Under the pieces are notes generated by a model. That model was not told where the DNA came from. It worked only from the letters and a program-made list of their open reading frames with translations, and searched no databases. From Dolomedes plantarius (Eukaryota; Arthropoda; Arachnida; Araneae; Dolomedidae), in NCBI GenBank assembly GCA_907164885.2, contig OU015501.1, positions 19,563,631-19,627,630 of the forward strand: 64,000 nt of DNA. The letters run 5' to 3'. Both the position numbers and the translations under genes were made by a program. Below, piece after piece: positions 46,121-57,046 of this stretch (position 1 is the first letter of the stretch; each line of letters starts with the position of its first letter).

Positions 46121-46978
46121 TGTAACGTATTCCTGCGATTTGTGTCAAAAGCAGACACTTAGGTAGCGTCACAGGTTACGTGTAAGGTAGACAGCTTACT
46201 AAAATAGAGACTTTTAAGATAATGAGGATTTCAGTTTTATTTAATAAACACGGTTAGGCCGCGATCTCGAATAATATATATACAAAGCAGTCCGTAGAAG
46301 TTGGAGTAGGAATCGTCATCTGTCTCTCAAGGATGGAGCACACTGTCGCTAAAACGAGGCGACGAACTGCTGGTCAGGTCACAGAAAAAAGGGCCCGCAC
46401 TCGTCCACTGGAAGCTAGCAGCTTCTCTGAAATAACACAATTGGGGAGATCAAGTTCCGATCGGTTTCCCCGACCTTTCTCGGTGAAAAAGGGTCTTCTC
46501 ACGTAGAGGGCAGAGCCTCACAAAAAACAAGTCACTTAAAAGTGCGTGGAGCTAGGAGATCAGGTATCACTCCTAAACTCTCTAAGGAAAAACTCTCCGC
46601 ACAAAACCGGTCTTCAAGCCCTCGTCGGCTTATTTTAAAAACTTGATCCCTGGCGGAATTCTTTCTAGCCTCCTCTCTATAGCTCGCTCCGGATAGGCTG
46701 AGCGTCTAGCCGTGCGCAAAAAACGATGCCGATTATTACATCTTCATCGCCCGCTCACTCATTAGCGATCTCGTTTCAGGGCGTAAACTGTCATTGTCGG
46801 CCACTGTCAAAATATGGCGCCAGACTGTCTCCTCTTTTCATCCCAGGAATGCGTCCCGAAGAGGTGCCCATTGTGGTCCTCTTCCGCTCGCGGGGTCTGC
46901 CATTCTTTAGCATCGGTTCACGGCTAGCGGCGATTTTAATGGTGTTCCTACTCGCCTCGAGGGGGGGAAATTGCCACA
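46121..46978 (-). repeat. Gypsy-1 5' LTR
   Basis: 858 bp, same length as and apparently identical to the LTR at 39679-40536. It drives transcription toward lower coordinates. The right flank begins GTGTGT, continuing the target GT repeat. Confidence 0.93.
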
Positions 46979-46984
46979 GTGTGT

Positions 46985-47413
46985 AATATACCCATTACAT
47001 CACGTCCTTAAATTATAACCTGAAGGGGAAAACTAGCTCATATTTACATGGCTGGAGCTAGACTCAAAGGAATAAAATTAAATTTGGAAGCAGTCGGGCC
47101 GAGTCGTTTATTAGAACGTCAAAAGTACATCCGTCATTTCAAAAGAACGGCTCAGAAGTGAAATCCCCTTTCAACATTAAGCGCGAGAGCGAGAGGAACA
47201 TGTGACTATTATTTGTAGGGTCAGCAGATTTTGGGGCTCGCGATGCTCACCCACTCCTGAATCCGAATATATACACGTGTAGAATATATACACTCGCAAA
47301 GGCATGCGACTCATGGGAAGTTATGGGGCTAAGGGTTTTAAAGCGATAAATTAATATTACGGGGGATTGGATTTAGGAAAGGGAGTTTATATGATAGAAT
47401 GGAGGACATAATA

Positions 47414-47476
<63 letters not shown>

Positions 47477-50400
47477 AAACTCTTACATGAAACACTTTCA
47501 ATAGATATACAATAATATGTTGAGGACTAGTTACCAAAATGTTTTAATTGATCACGAGAGAGAAAAATGCAATTTTATATGCTGTAATTTTTAGTTCGAT
47601 AATATAGTACTCAAAAAAATATAATGACTGAAACAATTAACACCGAATAAATTTATTTTGAGGGCAGCAATTAAGAAGCAAATTGGTTAGCTTCTCTAAC
47701 TAAAGTTTTAATTAGCACATTTTCAGATATAATAAGCACTATGTCTTGCATAAACACGAGTATGTGAGATTTGAAAGTATAAAAGAAAATAAATACCTGC
47801 GATTAAAGCAAACTGAATTTAAAAAAGAAAATTATACGTTTTATAATATTCTTCTTCCTTCCAATAAACTGAAGTTTCCCAATAAATTTCGATACCTTCA
47901 TAAATTTTCTTAAATGGGTTTCATTAGTGTTGTCACTCACGTTAAAAATGCTCTTGATCCATCAGTATATATTATTATAACTTAAAAATATGCTAATTTT
48001 AATGTGTCTCGTGTAAATTCTAGTGAAAATTCCTATTTAGTCCCAATATGATATATTTGAGCATTAACTGTACGTTTATTCATTTAAAAAAGATGGTTAT
48101 TAATAAGTGTGTACAGCCATATGTGCCTGAATAAATTGAACATTTTTAATAATATAAAACAGATGAAGTTTCCAGTTTCTATCGAAATAAACATTCCCGA
48201 AAAATAAGAAATTTCACAATTATATTTTAAAAATTGGATAAATGTAGGCCTGTAAATTGGAAATGTAATGGTGTTTAAAAAATAAATTAACATGCTAAAT
48301 AAAATAAAACAATTATTTCAATACTTTATTCTAATGCTCTTATTTATAGATGTTACACGAAAGCATCTGAGATACAACGATAGGTTTCCTTTAAAGAGGT
48401 ACTGTATACTTTATTTCAAAATTCAAATAAAATAATAATATTTTTAAAAAAGGCACAATTTTTCAATTTCAACGGTCCAAGTCCCCATCATGCCAAAAGA
48501 CTTTAGGATGTCTTTAGTATTTAACTCTGGGAAATTTTTGTTACGTTACGAAAAATTTAAACCGAAATGCCTATTACGCTGGTATGAGCATTCGTTCTCT
48601 CATCTCTGAATGCCACTTGTACTACATGAATACTTTGGGTCGTGTCTCAAATGTAATTTTCTACTTTGCCTGCGCGAAGTTCATTGCCACTTTCTACCTC
48701 CCTGCCAAAATGAAGGATTAAGATCAACAATCTATTCAGTCCGCTCAAATATTTTAAAAGGTGTCCTTTTAAAAAATAAGATGGATGAGATATTATAAAG
48801 TTTACAAATTAACTAGGCTCAATCGTAAAATTTAATGGTTCACTTTTCCCCGTGAAAAGAAATTTTATAAAAAGACATTATGCTTATAATTATCTTATTG
48901 GTAGAAAGAAAATCTAAAATAATTCTTGAGTGAAAGGGTTATAAAAGTATTGAAAAAGAATTTGAAGAAGTAGATTAATTTAAATTTCGCATTTGTTAAA
49001 GAATTGGAAATAGAGTTATTAAAAACTTGCAATTAGTAAAGTTCAGTTTTTAGATTTTATGTGATTAATCAAACCTGCCTTGACTTCTTAAAAATGCGTT
49101 TTGAGTGTACTTCAAGAAAGTATCTTTTATAATTTTTAAAATTTATCAGTCCTATGTTGAACATTCTATAAAAAATTGATACAATTATTTAGGCTGTAGA
49201 CATTCAACGAATCTATTACAAATAATCCTCCGATAATAACAATAAAAGAACGTTGTCTTATGTCACTGTTTGTAAATAATTCGTACTTACTAAAATACCA
49301 GAAGTTTTCTTTACATCAGACGGAACCCCTGACTCGAAACAGAATAAAGTAAAATCTGAAAGACATCAGTAACCGACTAAGTGAACAGAGTTATCAGTAC
49401 GCAACGTATGTGTATTACGTAAATGACTGAATTACCGAGTTTTAACACTGTAGAAAAGGATTTATGCATACTTTCAGCTCTTTCTATACTTTCCCATCAT
49501 TAACAATGCCTTGCTTAGGTATTCCTTTAAAGTATTAAAACTTTTCGGGAGGGTATCAGATCATTATTTTGTATTAAAACCGAGAAAAAGAATCAACAAA
49601 ACTTGAAAAAATACTAAACGTTTCACTGTTAAATGAAATAATCAAGAATTTTGTCAAACGAGGAGCAACAAAACGATGCTATGAAAAATTTGAAAAAATA
49701 TAATTTTGTGGCCAGAAGAAATGTTTGAGGAATTACTTAACTTTTCTCTCTCTGAGTAAGGGCATGGATAAACATACATACTGTTTAGAGATAAAAAATA
49801 GAAAACAAACACAAAAATGGGAGCAAAAAATTAGTAAACTTTACTCGAACTGTCTATTTGTCATTAGGACCAACAATACTAATTAACTAAAACATATTAC
49901 GGAATTATCTGATCTCAAAGATTAACAGACATTGGTTCCAAATAAACAAAAAAATCGACGCTAAATGAACTCAAAAGCCACGAACAGAAGCCACGTGTCA
50001 TGTTATTCACTAATTTTCAGCAACTTTTGCTTCCTTTCTAACTGCAATTATATTTGAAATGATATAAAATATGCATAAAATTTTTTACTGATTTATTGGC
50101 TCATCAAAATTGTATACAGAGATGGCGATGATTAAAAAAGAATAAGTTTTTAAAAAGAATTTTCTCTTATACTTTCAGTAGCCAGGCAATTTATCTGTTT
50201 TTATATATTCCCTATCACTTAATATGCACCTATTATAAATAGGAATTTGAGTTCATAAATTGTGTTACGAGAAGTTTTAAGCGAAAAACGGTAACAATAA
50301 AGGCCTAATACTTGTCAAGAAAATAATTGTAATAAGTATATCTATTGCAACGTTACAGATCAGTTGAGGAGAATCTATAGACTTAACGCCTGGAGGAAAT

Positions 50401-50607
50401 TGTGAAGTTTGTCGAGTTACAATTTGCTTTGGTTGGTTTTTAACCGAAAGCAAACACAAAAAATCAGCCGAGAAAGGAAAACTTTCATAATATCTTAATT
50501 ATCCTAAATGGAATTTACTATAACTTTGAAAGTGTTCCATAGAGAATTTCGTGGAGTCTTTCCATTTCTAATTTAGTTTTCTGATCTGGATGTTGCTTCA
50601 AGTAAAA
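46985..50607. other. Spacer between Gypsy-1 and the BEL element; no gene recognised
   Basis: It contains a (TA)n at 47418-47474 and a somewhat less A+T-rich stretch at 47020-47350. Frames are short with no known motif. Confidence 0.5.
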
Positions 50608-50612
50608 CAATA

Positions 50613-50870
50613 TGTTCATGGAGTATGTTCCTGTATTTTCATTTATTCATTTATTTAATATGTTATGATTGTTTGTCCGCTAGATGGCAGCACGATACCG
50701 CTGTCTTTATGTTTTGTAAACGTTCTAAGATACTTCCGCTGTGGAGTTAGTAGCGTCTGTGTTCTGGCTCTGTGCTGTTTGTACGAAGTTTTTTGTGATG
50801 TGTTAATAAAGTTCATATAGCCGACCCGTTTGTGCGTCTGGGCTCGAATTTAGTTTTAGTGGAAAGAACA
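50613..50870 (+). repeat. BEL 5' LTR
   Basis: 258 bp, TGTTCATGGAGTATG to GTGGAAAGAACA. It has AATAAA at 50805-50810 and a CTCF-like core, CGCTAGATGGCAGCAC, at about 50678-50693. Confidence 0.95.
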
Positions 50871-50886
50871 TTTGGAGGCACGCGGC
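50871..50886 (+). promoter_or_regulatory. BEL primer-binding site (candidate)
   Basis: TTTGGAGGCACGCGGC directly after the 5' LTR. TGGAGGCAC is complementary to a tRNA 3' end GTGCCTCCA, as in threonine tRNAs; the agreement stops after about nine bases. Confidence 0.45.
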
Positions 50887-50983
50887 GTAGATGTTTTGAT
50901 TCCACTGTTGAGATAAGTGGAAATTTTTTTGTTTTGTTCTTAAGTTGTAAGAAAGTTTTTGAGTTGTATCAATAAGTTCCGTA

Positions 50984-53900
50984 ATGGAAAATGCAGAAAT
51001 AATCAGGGCCAGAGGCCAGAAAAAGGCTTCTTTAACGAAGTTAAAACTCTATTTAGAATCTAAAGAACAGTTTGATGTACCGGATTTGACGGTACGGTTA
51101 GAACGGCTGGAAGTAGCATTTGATGAGTTTTCCAAATTAGATTTATTACTTCCAGTAGAACAATCTGAATTTTCTGAAATAGAAGATGTTTATTTAGAAA
51201 TTAAAGTTATAATTCGTACAAAGATAGAAGCGATGGCTTCATTGGCCGAAATTCGGCAAAATAATTCGAATGTTGTTGTTCGAAGTGCTGTGAATAACGG
51301 AAACGGAACTGTTAAGTTACCTAAAATTACAATTCCATCCTTTACGGGAAATTATTTAGATTGGTTGAATTTTAAAGATTTATTTAAATCTACAGTGCAT
51401 GATAACGATTCGTTATCAAAAATACATAAGTTCCAGTATTTAAAAGGTTTACTTTCGGGGTCAGCCGCTGATTTAATCAAGCACCTACCGGTGTCTGAGA
51501 CCAGTTACGATGAAGCTTGGGAAAAAATAGAGAAACGCTATGATAATAAAAAGCATATCTCTACCGCTTTAATCAATACCTTTCTGGAACAAAATAAGCT
51601 TTCCGAGCCGAATGGCGCGAAATTAAGAAAACTTGCTGACGTTGCGGATGAAGTTATTCGGGGTTTAAAGGCATTGCATGAAGGAGCTAATTCAAGAGAT
51701 TTGTGGTTAATACACCTCTTGTTAGACAAGGTAGATTCCGAAACCCGAAAATTATGGGCTCAAGAAACGACAGAAATAGAGTTTCCCACATTTGAATACT
51801 TTTTAGAATTCTTAAACAACCGATGTTCTTATTTAGATGTTTCGATTTCTCATAGCATAGTAAAAACGAAAGTGACTAACAACGTAACTAATGTTAAATC
51901 TAATTATTCGAGTAAATGTTTAAAATGTTCTGGAATGCATAGCATTTCGAAGTGTCATAAATTTAATGCTATGCCAATCTCTGCTCGAAAAGAATTCATA
52001 CGAATGAATGCCTTGTGTTATCGATGTCTGAAAGGCTCGCATCAAATTAAAAATTGCTTTTCTAAATCTGTTTGTGAAGTATGTAAGAAATCATCCCACC
52101 ATACTAGTTTACACGAATTTGCTTTCGATTCCCATACAACGAGTGTTACAAATGAAACGTATAGTCCAGAACTGCAAGTTAATACTAACATCGCTTTGAA
52201 CGCATCTAAGGAAAAATTTGTTGGTTTGCTGCCAACTGCAATTGCTTCAGTGAATGATGCACGAGGAAGAAAGGTGGATTGTACAATTCTATTAGATAGT
52301 GGCAGTCAATGTTCGTTCATTTCTGAAGCTTGTGCTAACAAATTAAATCTAAAAAGAGAAGATGCCTTGTTTTCAGTTTGTGGAATTGCTAATTCCTCTG
52401 CTGGCAAGACAAGAGGCAGTGTAACGTTATCTATGGAGTCAAGGCATAATCCTAACAATATGCTCGTGATTGAAGCTTTCGTTTTGAATAAATTAACTTC
52501 AAAATTGTCGAGTAATTGTGTAAATACTAATGATTTAGAATATTTAAAATCCATTGAACTTGCCGATCCCAAATTCGCTGAAGCGAAAAGTGTAGAGATA
52601 ATAATTGGTGTAGATTATTTTTTTGAAGTTATGAAAGCCGGACAAATTACGGGTTCCGAAAATTCTCTTATCGCCCAGAATACACTGTTTGGTTGGGTTG
52701 TAGCGGGCAAGATTCCTTTAAACAGCTTGAAAAAGAACGCCCTAGTTGGTATTCATGCTAATGTTGACGTTGATGAAGTTTTAAAACGGTTCTGGGAAAC
52801 TGAAGAGGTTCTTAAAATAAAAAAAGAAGTTTTAAGTGAAGAAGAAAGTTTCTGTGAAAAACACTTTAGTGAAAATTATGAAATCGATAAAAACGGACGG
52901 TTTGTCGTGAAACTTCCCTTCTTTAAATCAGAAGTTGAGTGGGGAAATTCTTATCAAGTTGCATTGTCTCGTCTCCAGAATATGGAAAGAAAATTTAATG
53001 GAAATCCGGATTTAGAGGAACAGTATAAATCCTTTATGAAAGAATATGAAGAGCTAGGACATATGCAGGTTTCGGAGGATGTCTCTTCAGAATTAGCCGT
53101 TAATGAAAAATATTTCTTACCTCACCACGCCATCTTAAAGCCCAGTAGTACCACTACTAAGTTAAGGGTGGTTTTTGACGCAAGTTGTAGAACTAGCAAC
53201 TGCAATTCTTTAAACGATGCACTAGGTGCAGGTGCTAAACAACAACCCGATTTATTTGAGACTTTATTGAATTTCAGGCTTTTCCCGATAGCATTTTGTT
53301 GCGATGTGGAGAAAATGTATCGCCAGATATTAATGTCTACTTCTGATCAAGCTTTTCAACGAATTCTGTGGAGATACAATAAATCCGATCCCATTCGAGA
53401 GTATAAGCTGCAAACTGTTACATATGGCCTAAAATGTGCGTCTTTTCTTGCAACCCGATGTTTAAAGCAAATTGCGAATGACGCTCGTCCTGTTTATCCT
53501 GAGGCTGCTTCTCTCATTGAAAATTCTTTTTATATGGATGACCTCTTGGGAGGTGCACGTAACGAAAGTGAAGCTGCTAGGGTATGCCAAGAAATTATTT
53601 TTCTTTTGGAAAATAGAGGTTTTCATTTAAGAAAATGGCAGTCTAATTCAAAGGAGCTCTTGAATGTGATTAAAACTGATAATGTCAATGAAGTGTTCGA
53701 ATTGAAGGACGGTGAGCAATCCAAGGTTTTAGGATTATGTTGGAATCCTAAATCTGATTCTTTTATTTTTAAAGTTAATTTTTACTTCGAGAACGAAATT
53801 ACTAAACGGAAGTTCTTGGCTCAATCTGCTAGGCTGTTCGACCCACTAGGATTATTGTCGCCATGCACCATTTCAATCAAAATCTTCTACCAACAACTTT

Positions 53901-54670
53901 GGTTGTTAAAGTTGGGATGGGACAGTCCCCTTCCGGCGAATTTCGAAGAAAGGTGGAAGAATTTCCAGAGAGAGTTCGATTGCCTCTCCGTAATCAAAAT
54001 TCCCAGATGGATCCACACTAGAGGCTTAGAGATAACTATCCATGGATTTGCAGACGCTTCAGAGTTGGCCTATGCTGCGGTGCTGTACGCAGTACAAAAG
54101 GATATTGATGGTGATTCCAAGGTGACCCTCCTTGCAGCAAAAACTAAAGTTGCTCCACTAAAGCCAATTTCAATTCCTCGGCTGGAGCTGAACGGTGCTC
54201 GGCTGTTGGCTAAACTCTTTTCTACGATTTCACATATTCTAAAAGATTATACCATCACTTTCCATGCCTGGACAGATTCACGAGTGGTTTTGGCATGGTT
54301 GTCTTCTCCCCCTAGGAAGTGGAAAACCTTCGTGGCCAACAGAACAGCCGAAATTATCGAACTAGTGCCCTCTGAACGCTGGCGGCACGTTCCATCGAAA
54401 CAAAACCCAGCTGACATAGCCTCTAGAGGAATTTCACCTAAAGCTCTACCAGACTGTAACCTTTGGTGGCATGGGCCTGACTGGTTGTCAATGAGTCCAG
54501 AAAATTGGCCCGTAGAGACACAAATGACTGACTTTTCTAGTGACTCTAAGGTTATGATCGAAAAGAAGAAAAATTCTATATTTTCTGCAAATATTTCTAA
54601 TGTTAAACCGGACAATGTAATTGAAATATTATTTGATAATTGTTCTACACTAAGATTGTTACTGTTTTAG
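50984..54670 (+). CDS. BEL gag-protease-reverse transcriptase-RNase H polyprotein
   Basis: 1,228 codons from an ATG at 50984. In order: coiled N-terminus; DUF1759-type gag around KLPKITIPSFTGNYLDWLNF (111-130) to residue ~290; three Cys/His knuckles (312-325, 345-358 with CYRCLKGSHQIKNC, 364-377 with CEVCKKSSHHTSLH); aspartic protease ILLDSGSQ with D438; reverse transcriptase 710-860 with D774 and YMDD at 850-853; RNase H with D1024, E1068 and D1098 and the conserved VPSKQNPADIASRG. Catalytic residues are intact. The frame ends early at LLLF; the integrase continues in the -1 frame from about 54650, equivalent to one lost base. No slippery heptamer is evident there, so this reads as a mutation or sequencing error. 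Confidence 0.93.
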   Translation: MENAEIIRARGQKKASLTKLKLYLESKEQFDVPDLTVRLERLEVAFDEFSKLDLLLPVEQSEFSEIEDVYLEIKVIIRTKIEAMASLAEIRQNNSNVVVRSAVNNGNGTVKLPKITIPSFTGNYLDWLNFKDLFKSTVHDNDSLSKIHKFQYLKGLLSGSAADLIKHLPVSETSYDEAWEKIEKRYDNKKHISTALINTFLEQNKLSEPNGAKLRKLADVADEVIRGLKALHEGANSRDLWLIHLLLDKVDSETRKLWAQETTEIEFPTFEYFLEFLNNRCSYLDVSISHSIVKTKVTNNVTNVKSNYSSKCLKCSGMHSISKCHKFNAMPISARKEFIRMNALCYRCLKGSHQIKNCFSKSVCEVCKKSSHHTSLHEFAFDSHTTSVTNETYSPELQVNTNIALNASKEKFVGLLPTAIASVNDARGRKVDCTILLDSGSQCSFISEACANKLNLKREDALFSVCGIANSSAGKTRGSVTLSMESRHNPNNMLVIEAFVLNKLTSKLSSNCVNTNDLEYLKSIELADPKFAEAKSVEIIIGVDYFFEVMKAGQITGSENSLIAQNTLFGWVVAGKIPLNSLKKNALVGIHANVDVDEVLKRFWETEEVLKIKKEVLSEEESFCEKHFSENYEIDKNGRFVVKLPFFKSEVEWGNSYQVALSRLQNMERKFNGNPDLEEQYKSFMKEYEELGHMQVSEDVSSELAVNEKYFLPHHAILKPSSTTTKLRVVFDASCRTSNCNSLNDALGAGAKQQPDLFETLLNFRLFPIAFCCDVEKMYRQILMSTSDQAFQRILWRYNKSDPIREYKLQTVTYGLKCASFLATRCLKQIANDARPVYPEAASLIENSFYMDDLLGGARNESEAARVCQEIIFLLENRGFHLRKWQSNSKELLNVIKTDNVNEVFELKDGEQSKVLGLCWNPKSDSFIFKVNFYFENEITKRKFLAQSARLFDPLGLLSPCTISIKIFYQQLWLLKLGWDSPLPANFEERWKNFQREFDCLSVIKIPRWIHTRGLEITIHGFADASELAYAAVLYAVQKDIDGDSKVTLLAAKTKVAPLKPISIPRLELNGARLLAKLFSTISHILKDYTITFHAWTDSRVVLAWLSSPPRKWKTFVANRTAEIIELVPSERWRHVPSKQNPADIASRGISPKALPDCNLWWHGPDWLSMSPENWPVETQMTDFSSDSKVMIEKKKNSIFSANISNVKPDNVIEILFDNCSTLRLLLF

Positions 54671-56133
54671 CTTATTGTGTTCGCTTCATCACCCGTTGTA
54701 AGAGGCGAACGATCGATTCAGGTAAAGCAACTGAGTCAAAAGGTAAGGTTTCTCCTATTAATGCCATGGAGAGAATCCAAGCTTTAAACAAAATTATCTT
54801 GTATGTTCAAGGTGTGTATTTTGCTGAAGAATTAAAATGTATGAAAGATAATAGAGATTTACCAACGAAGAGTAAACTAAAAAATCTTCATCCTTTCATG
54901 GATCAAGATGGTCTGTTACGGGTGGGAGGTCGGTTGAGACATTCACCTCTCCCTTTTAATGCAAAGCATCCCGTCATCTTGCCTGATAAACATAGGCTTA
55001 GTGATTATTTGATAAAAAAATTTCATATAACTTATTTGCACGCTAATCTTACCTTGTTAATGAATATTTTATTGCAGAATTATTGGATTGTTGGTGCTAG
55101 GAAACTAATCAAGAGTTATATTCATAAGTGTATTGTTTGTCATAGATATCGTTTTGCATCCAATAATCAATTGATGGGTGATCTTCCGCGACAACGTGTC
55201 ATGCCTAATAGACCATTCTCGGTCTGTGGGGTAGACTTTGCTGGGCCTATTAATATGTTGAAATTTCGGGGTAGAGGTGCTAAAAGTATAAAGGGTTACG
55301 TTGCTTTATTCATTTGCTTTAGCACAAAGGCGATTCGTCTAGAATGCGTCAGTGATTTGACCTCCGAGGCTTTTATTGCTGCCTTGAAGCGGTTTAGTTG
55401 TCGCAGAGGGTCCCCCCGTCACATTCATTGTGATAATGCCACTAATTTTTGTGGCGCTAAAAGGAAAATGTCTGAATTGTGTAAAATTGTGTCCGGTATC
55501 AACCGGGATGAAAACATTTGTTATTTTCTCTCACAACAAGCTATTCAGTGGCATATGATACCTCCTGCAAGTCCTCATTTTGGTGGATTGTGGGAATCGG
55601 GTATCAAATCGGTAAAGTCCCATATGAAAAGAGTAATTGGTGACCATAAGTTAACCTTCGAAGAATTTGCCACTCTGTTTTGTCAGATTGAAGCAGTTTT
55701 GAATTCAAGACCATTGTCTCCTACCAACGATGAATTGGACAATTTAGAAGTGTTAACTCCCTCCCATTTTTTAATAGGTGAAGTAATTACTTCCCCTCCT
55801 GAGCAGGTTGACTCCCAATATCTGTCCTTACGTTCTCGCTGGGACCTTGTTCAAAAAATGAAAATGAACTTTTGGTAAAGGTGGCACCAGGACTATCTGA
55901 GCTCTCTTCAAAATCGTAACAAATGGCATATCACCAAATCAAATTTAAAGGTAGGTGACATGGTGTTGCTCAAGGAAGACAATACACCTCCATCCTGTTG
56001 GCCTCTTGGCAGAGTAAATGAAGTTCATCCAGGTTTAGATGGAACGGTGCGAGTTGTCACCCTTAAAACTTCTAAAGGTTATTTTAAAAGGCCTATCGTT
56101 AAACTCTCCCCCCTACCGATTTGTCAAGAATAA
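54640..56133 (+). pseudogene. BEL integrase region, frameshifted and with an in-frame TAA
   Basis: Open from 54640 to a TAA at 55876-55878, after which the same frame continues the typical BEL C-terminus to a natural-looking TAA at 56131-56133. Residues counted from 54640: zinc site H129, H134, C164, C167; integrase core D199 (CGVDFAGPIN), D265 (CDNATNF), E319 (GGLWESGIKS). After the premature stop the frame reads RWHQDYLSSLQNRNKW and VGDMVLLKEDN, well-known C-terminal patterns of this family. One nucleotide change could explain the stop. The protein would lose about 85 C-terminal residues as well as its link to RT. Confidence 0.88.
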
Positions 56134-56138
56134 ATTCT

Positions 56139-56152
56139 TGAGGGTGGGAGTA
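56139..56152 (+). other. BEL polypurine tract
   Basis: GAGGGTGGGAGTA lies directly before the 3' LTR. Confidence 0.8.
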
Positions 56153-56410
56153 TGTTCATGGAGTATGTTCCTGTATTTTCATTTATTCATTTATTTAATA
56201 TGTTATGATTGTTTGTCCGCTAGATGGCAGCACGATACCGCTGTCTTTATGTTTTGTAAACGTTCTAAGATACTTCCGCTGTGGAGTTAGTAGCGTCTGT
56301 GTTCTGGCTCTGTGCTGTTTGTACGAAGTTTTTTGTGATGTGTTAATAAAGTTCATATAGCCGACCCGTTTGTGCGTCTGGGCTCGAATTTAGTTTTAGT
56401 GGAAAGAACA
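56153..56410 (+). repeat. BEL 3' LTR
   Basis: 258 bp, identical to the 5' LTR by direct comparison, including AATAAA (56345-56350) and TAGATGGCAGCA (56221-56232). Followed by the target duplication CAATA. Confidence 0.95.
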
Positions 56411-56415
56411 CAATA

Positions 56416-56699
56416 CAAGGCACATTCAAATGTAGTGATAAATTTACATATTCTTGGCTTGAAATTTAAGACTTTTTTCAAAGTTACATCAAACATTTAA
56501 CAATTTTATTTTCAATCGCTTTACGAGATATTGGGGAACATAATTTGTGTTAAAATTCAACTGATGAAGTTACTTTTATAAAGTATATTTTTAGTTTAAA
56601 TCAATCTGTGCAATTTTGTTGTGCATTTCTTGTATAGATCTGAATCTCAACAAAGCCGTAAACTCGATCGAAGCAAAACTTTTAAATGAATTATGAAAA
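56416..56699. other. Spacer between the BEL and Gypsy-2 elements
   Basis: About 280 bp of A+T-rich DNA without features. Confidence 0.6.
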
Positions 56700-56703
56700 T
56701 TAT

Positions 56704-56960
56704 TGTAAGCAATTTTCTATGTTAATAGATGGCAGCATGTAACAGACCGCACGAAGAATGTGAGCGCATGCGCACTGCAATATTGTAACAGAGAGAGAGC
56801 GTTGTGTAATGGATGGCGGTCGCACGTTGACGGCCAGCCGCTAAGTGTTTTCTATATTCCTCAAATAAAACTGTTGTTATCGTTTTAAGTATAATGTCAT
56901 GTTGATCTTCCGTTATTAAGTAACCAGAAGCTTGCCTTGTTAGCAAAAGAAGAGCTAACA
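56704..56960 (+). repeat. Gypsy-2 5' LTR
   Basis: 257 bp, TGTAAGCAATTTTC to GAAGAGCTAACA. It carries AGCGCATGCGCACTGC (56763-56778), a perfect NRF1-type palindrome core, TAGATGGCAGCA (56726-56737) shared with the BEL LTR, and AATAAA at 56864-56869. Confidence 0.94.
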
Positions 56961-56978
56961 ATTATCAGAAGTGGGATA
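56961..56978 (+). promoter_or_regulatory. Gypsy-2 primer-binding site, tRNA-Leu type
   Basis: ATTATCAGAAGTGGGATA follows the 5' LTR. TCAGAAGTGGGAT is complementary to the 3' end of leucine tRNA (ATCCCACTTCTGA, from established animal tRNA-Leu sequences). Confidence 0.65.
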
Positions 56979-57046
56979 GAGGAACTTCCTGACAACGGCA
57001 ACGTACAAGGTAATCTTGAATATTTGAATTTTTGTTTTACTCAAAA

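Larger units (their letters stand above)
39679..46978 (-). mobile_element. Gypsy-1: full-length Ty3/Gypsy-type LTR retrotransposon with Copia-like pol order
   Basis: A 7,300-bp element on the minus strand: two 858-bp LTRs, a 5' leader with tandem repeats, gag and one long gag'-pol frame. The target duplication is GTGT (39675-39678 and 46979-46982). Pol order is protease, integrase, reverse transcriptase, RNase H, the reverse of the usual Gypsy arrangement and the hallmark of Gmr1-type elements. There is no env-like frame. LTRs look identical, so the insertion is young; gag carries a one-base shift. Confidence 0.92.
50613..56410 (+). mobile_element. BEL/Pao-type LTR retrotransposon
   Basis: A 5,798-bp element with two 258-bp LTRs, target duplication CAATA (50608-50612 and 56411-56415), a gag-pol frame at 50984-54670 and an integrase part at 54640-56133. 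Domain content (DUF1759-type gag, A17-type protease/RNase H region, YMDD reverse transcriptase, BEL-type integrase) identifies BEL/Pao. LTRs are identical base for base as far as I compared, yet pol has one frameshift and one premature stop. Confidence 0.95.

Noticed and set aside
54640..54680. Programmed -1 frameshifting between BEL RNase H and integrase
   Set aside because: No slippery heptamer is visible, and BEL pol is normally one frame; mutation or error is more likely.
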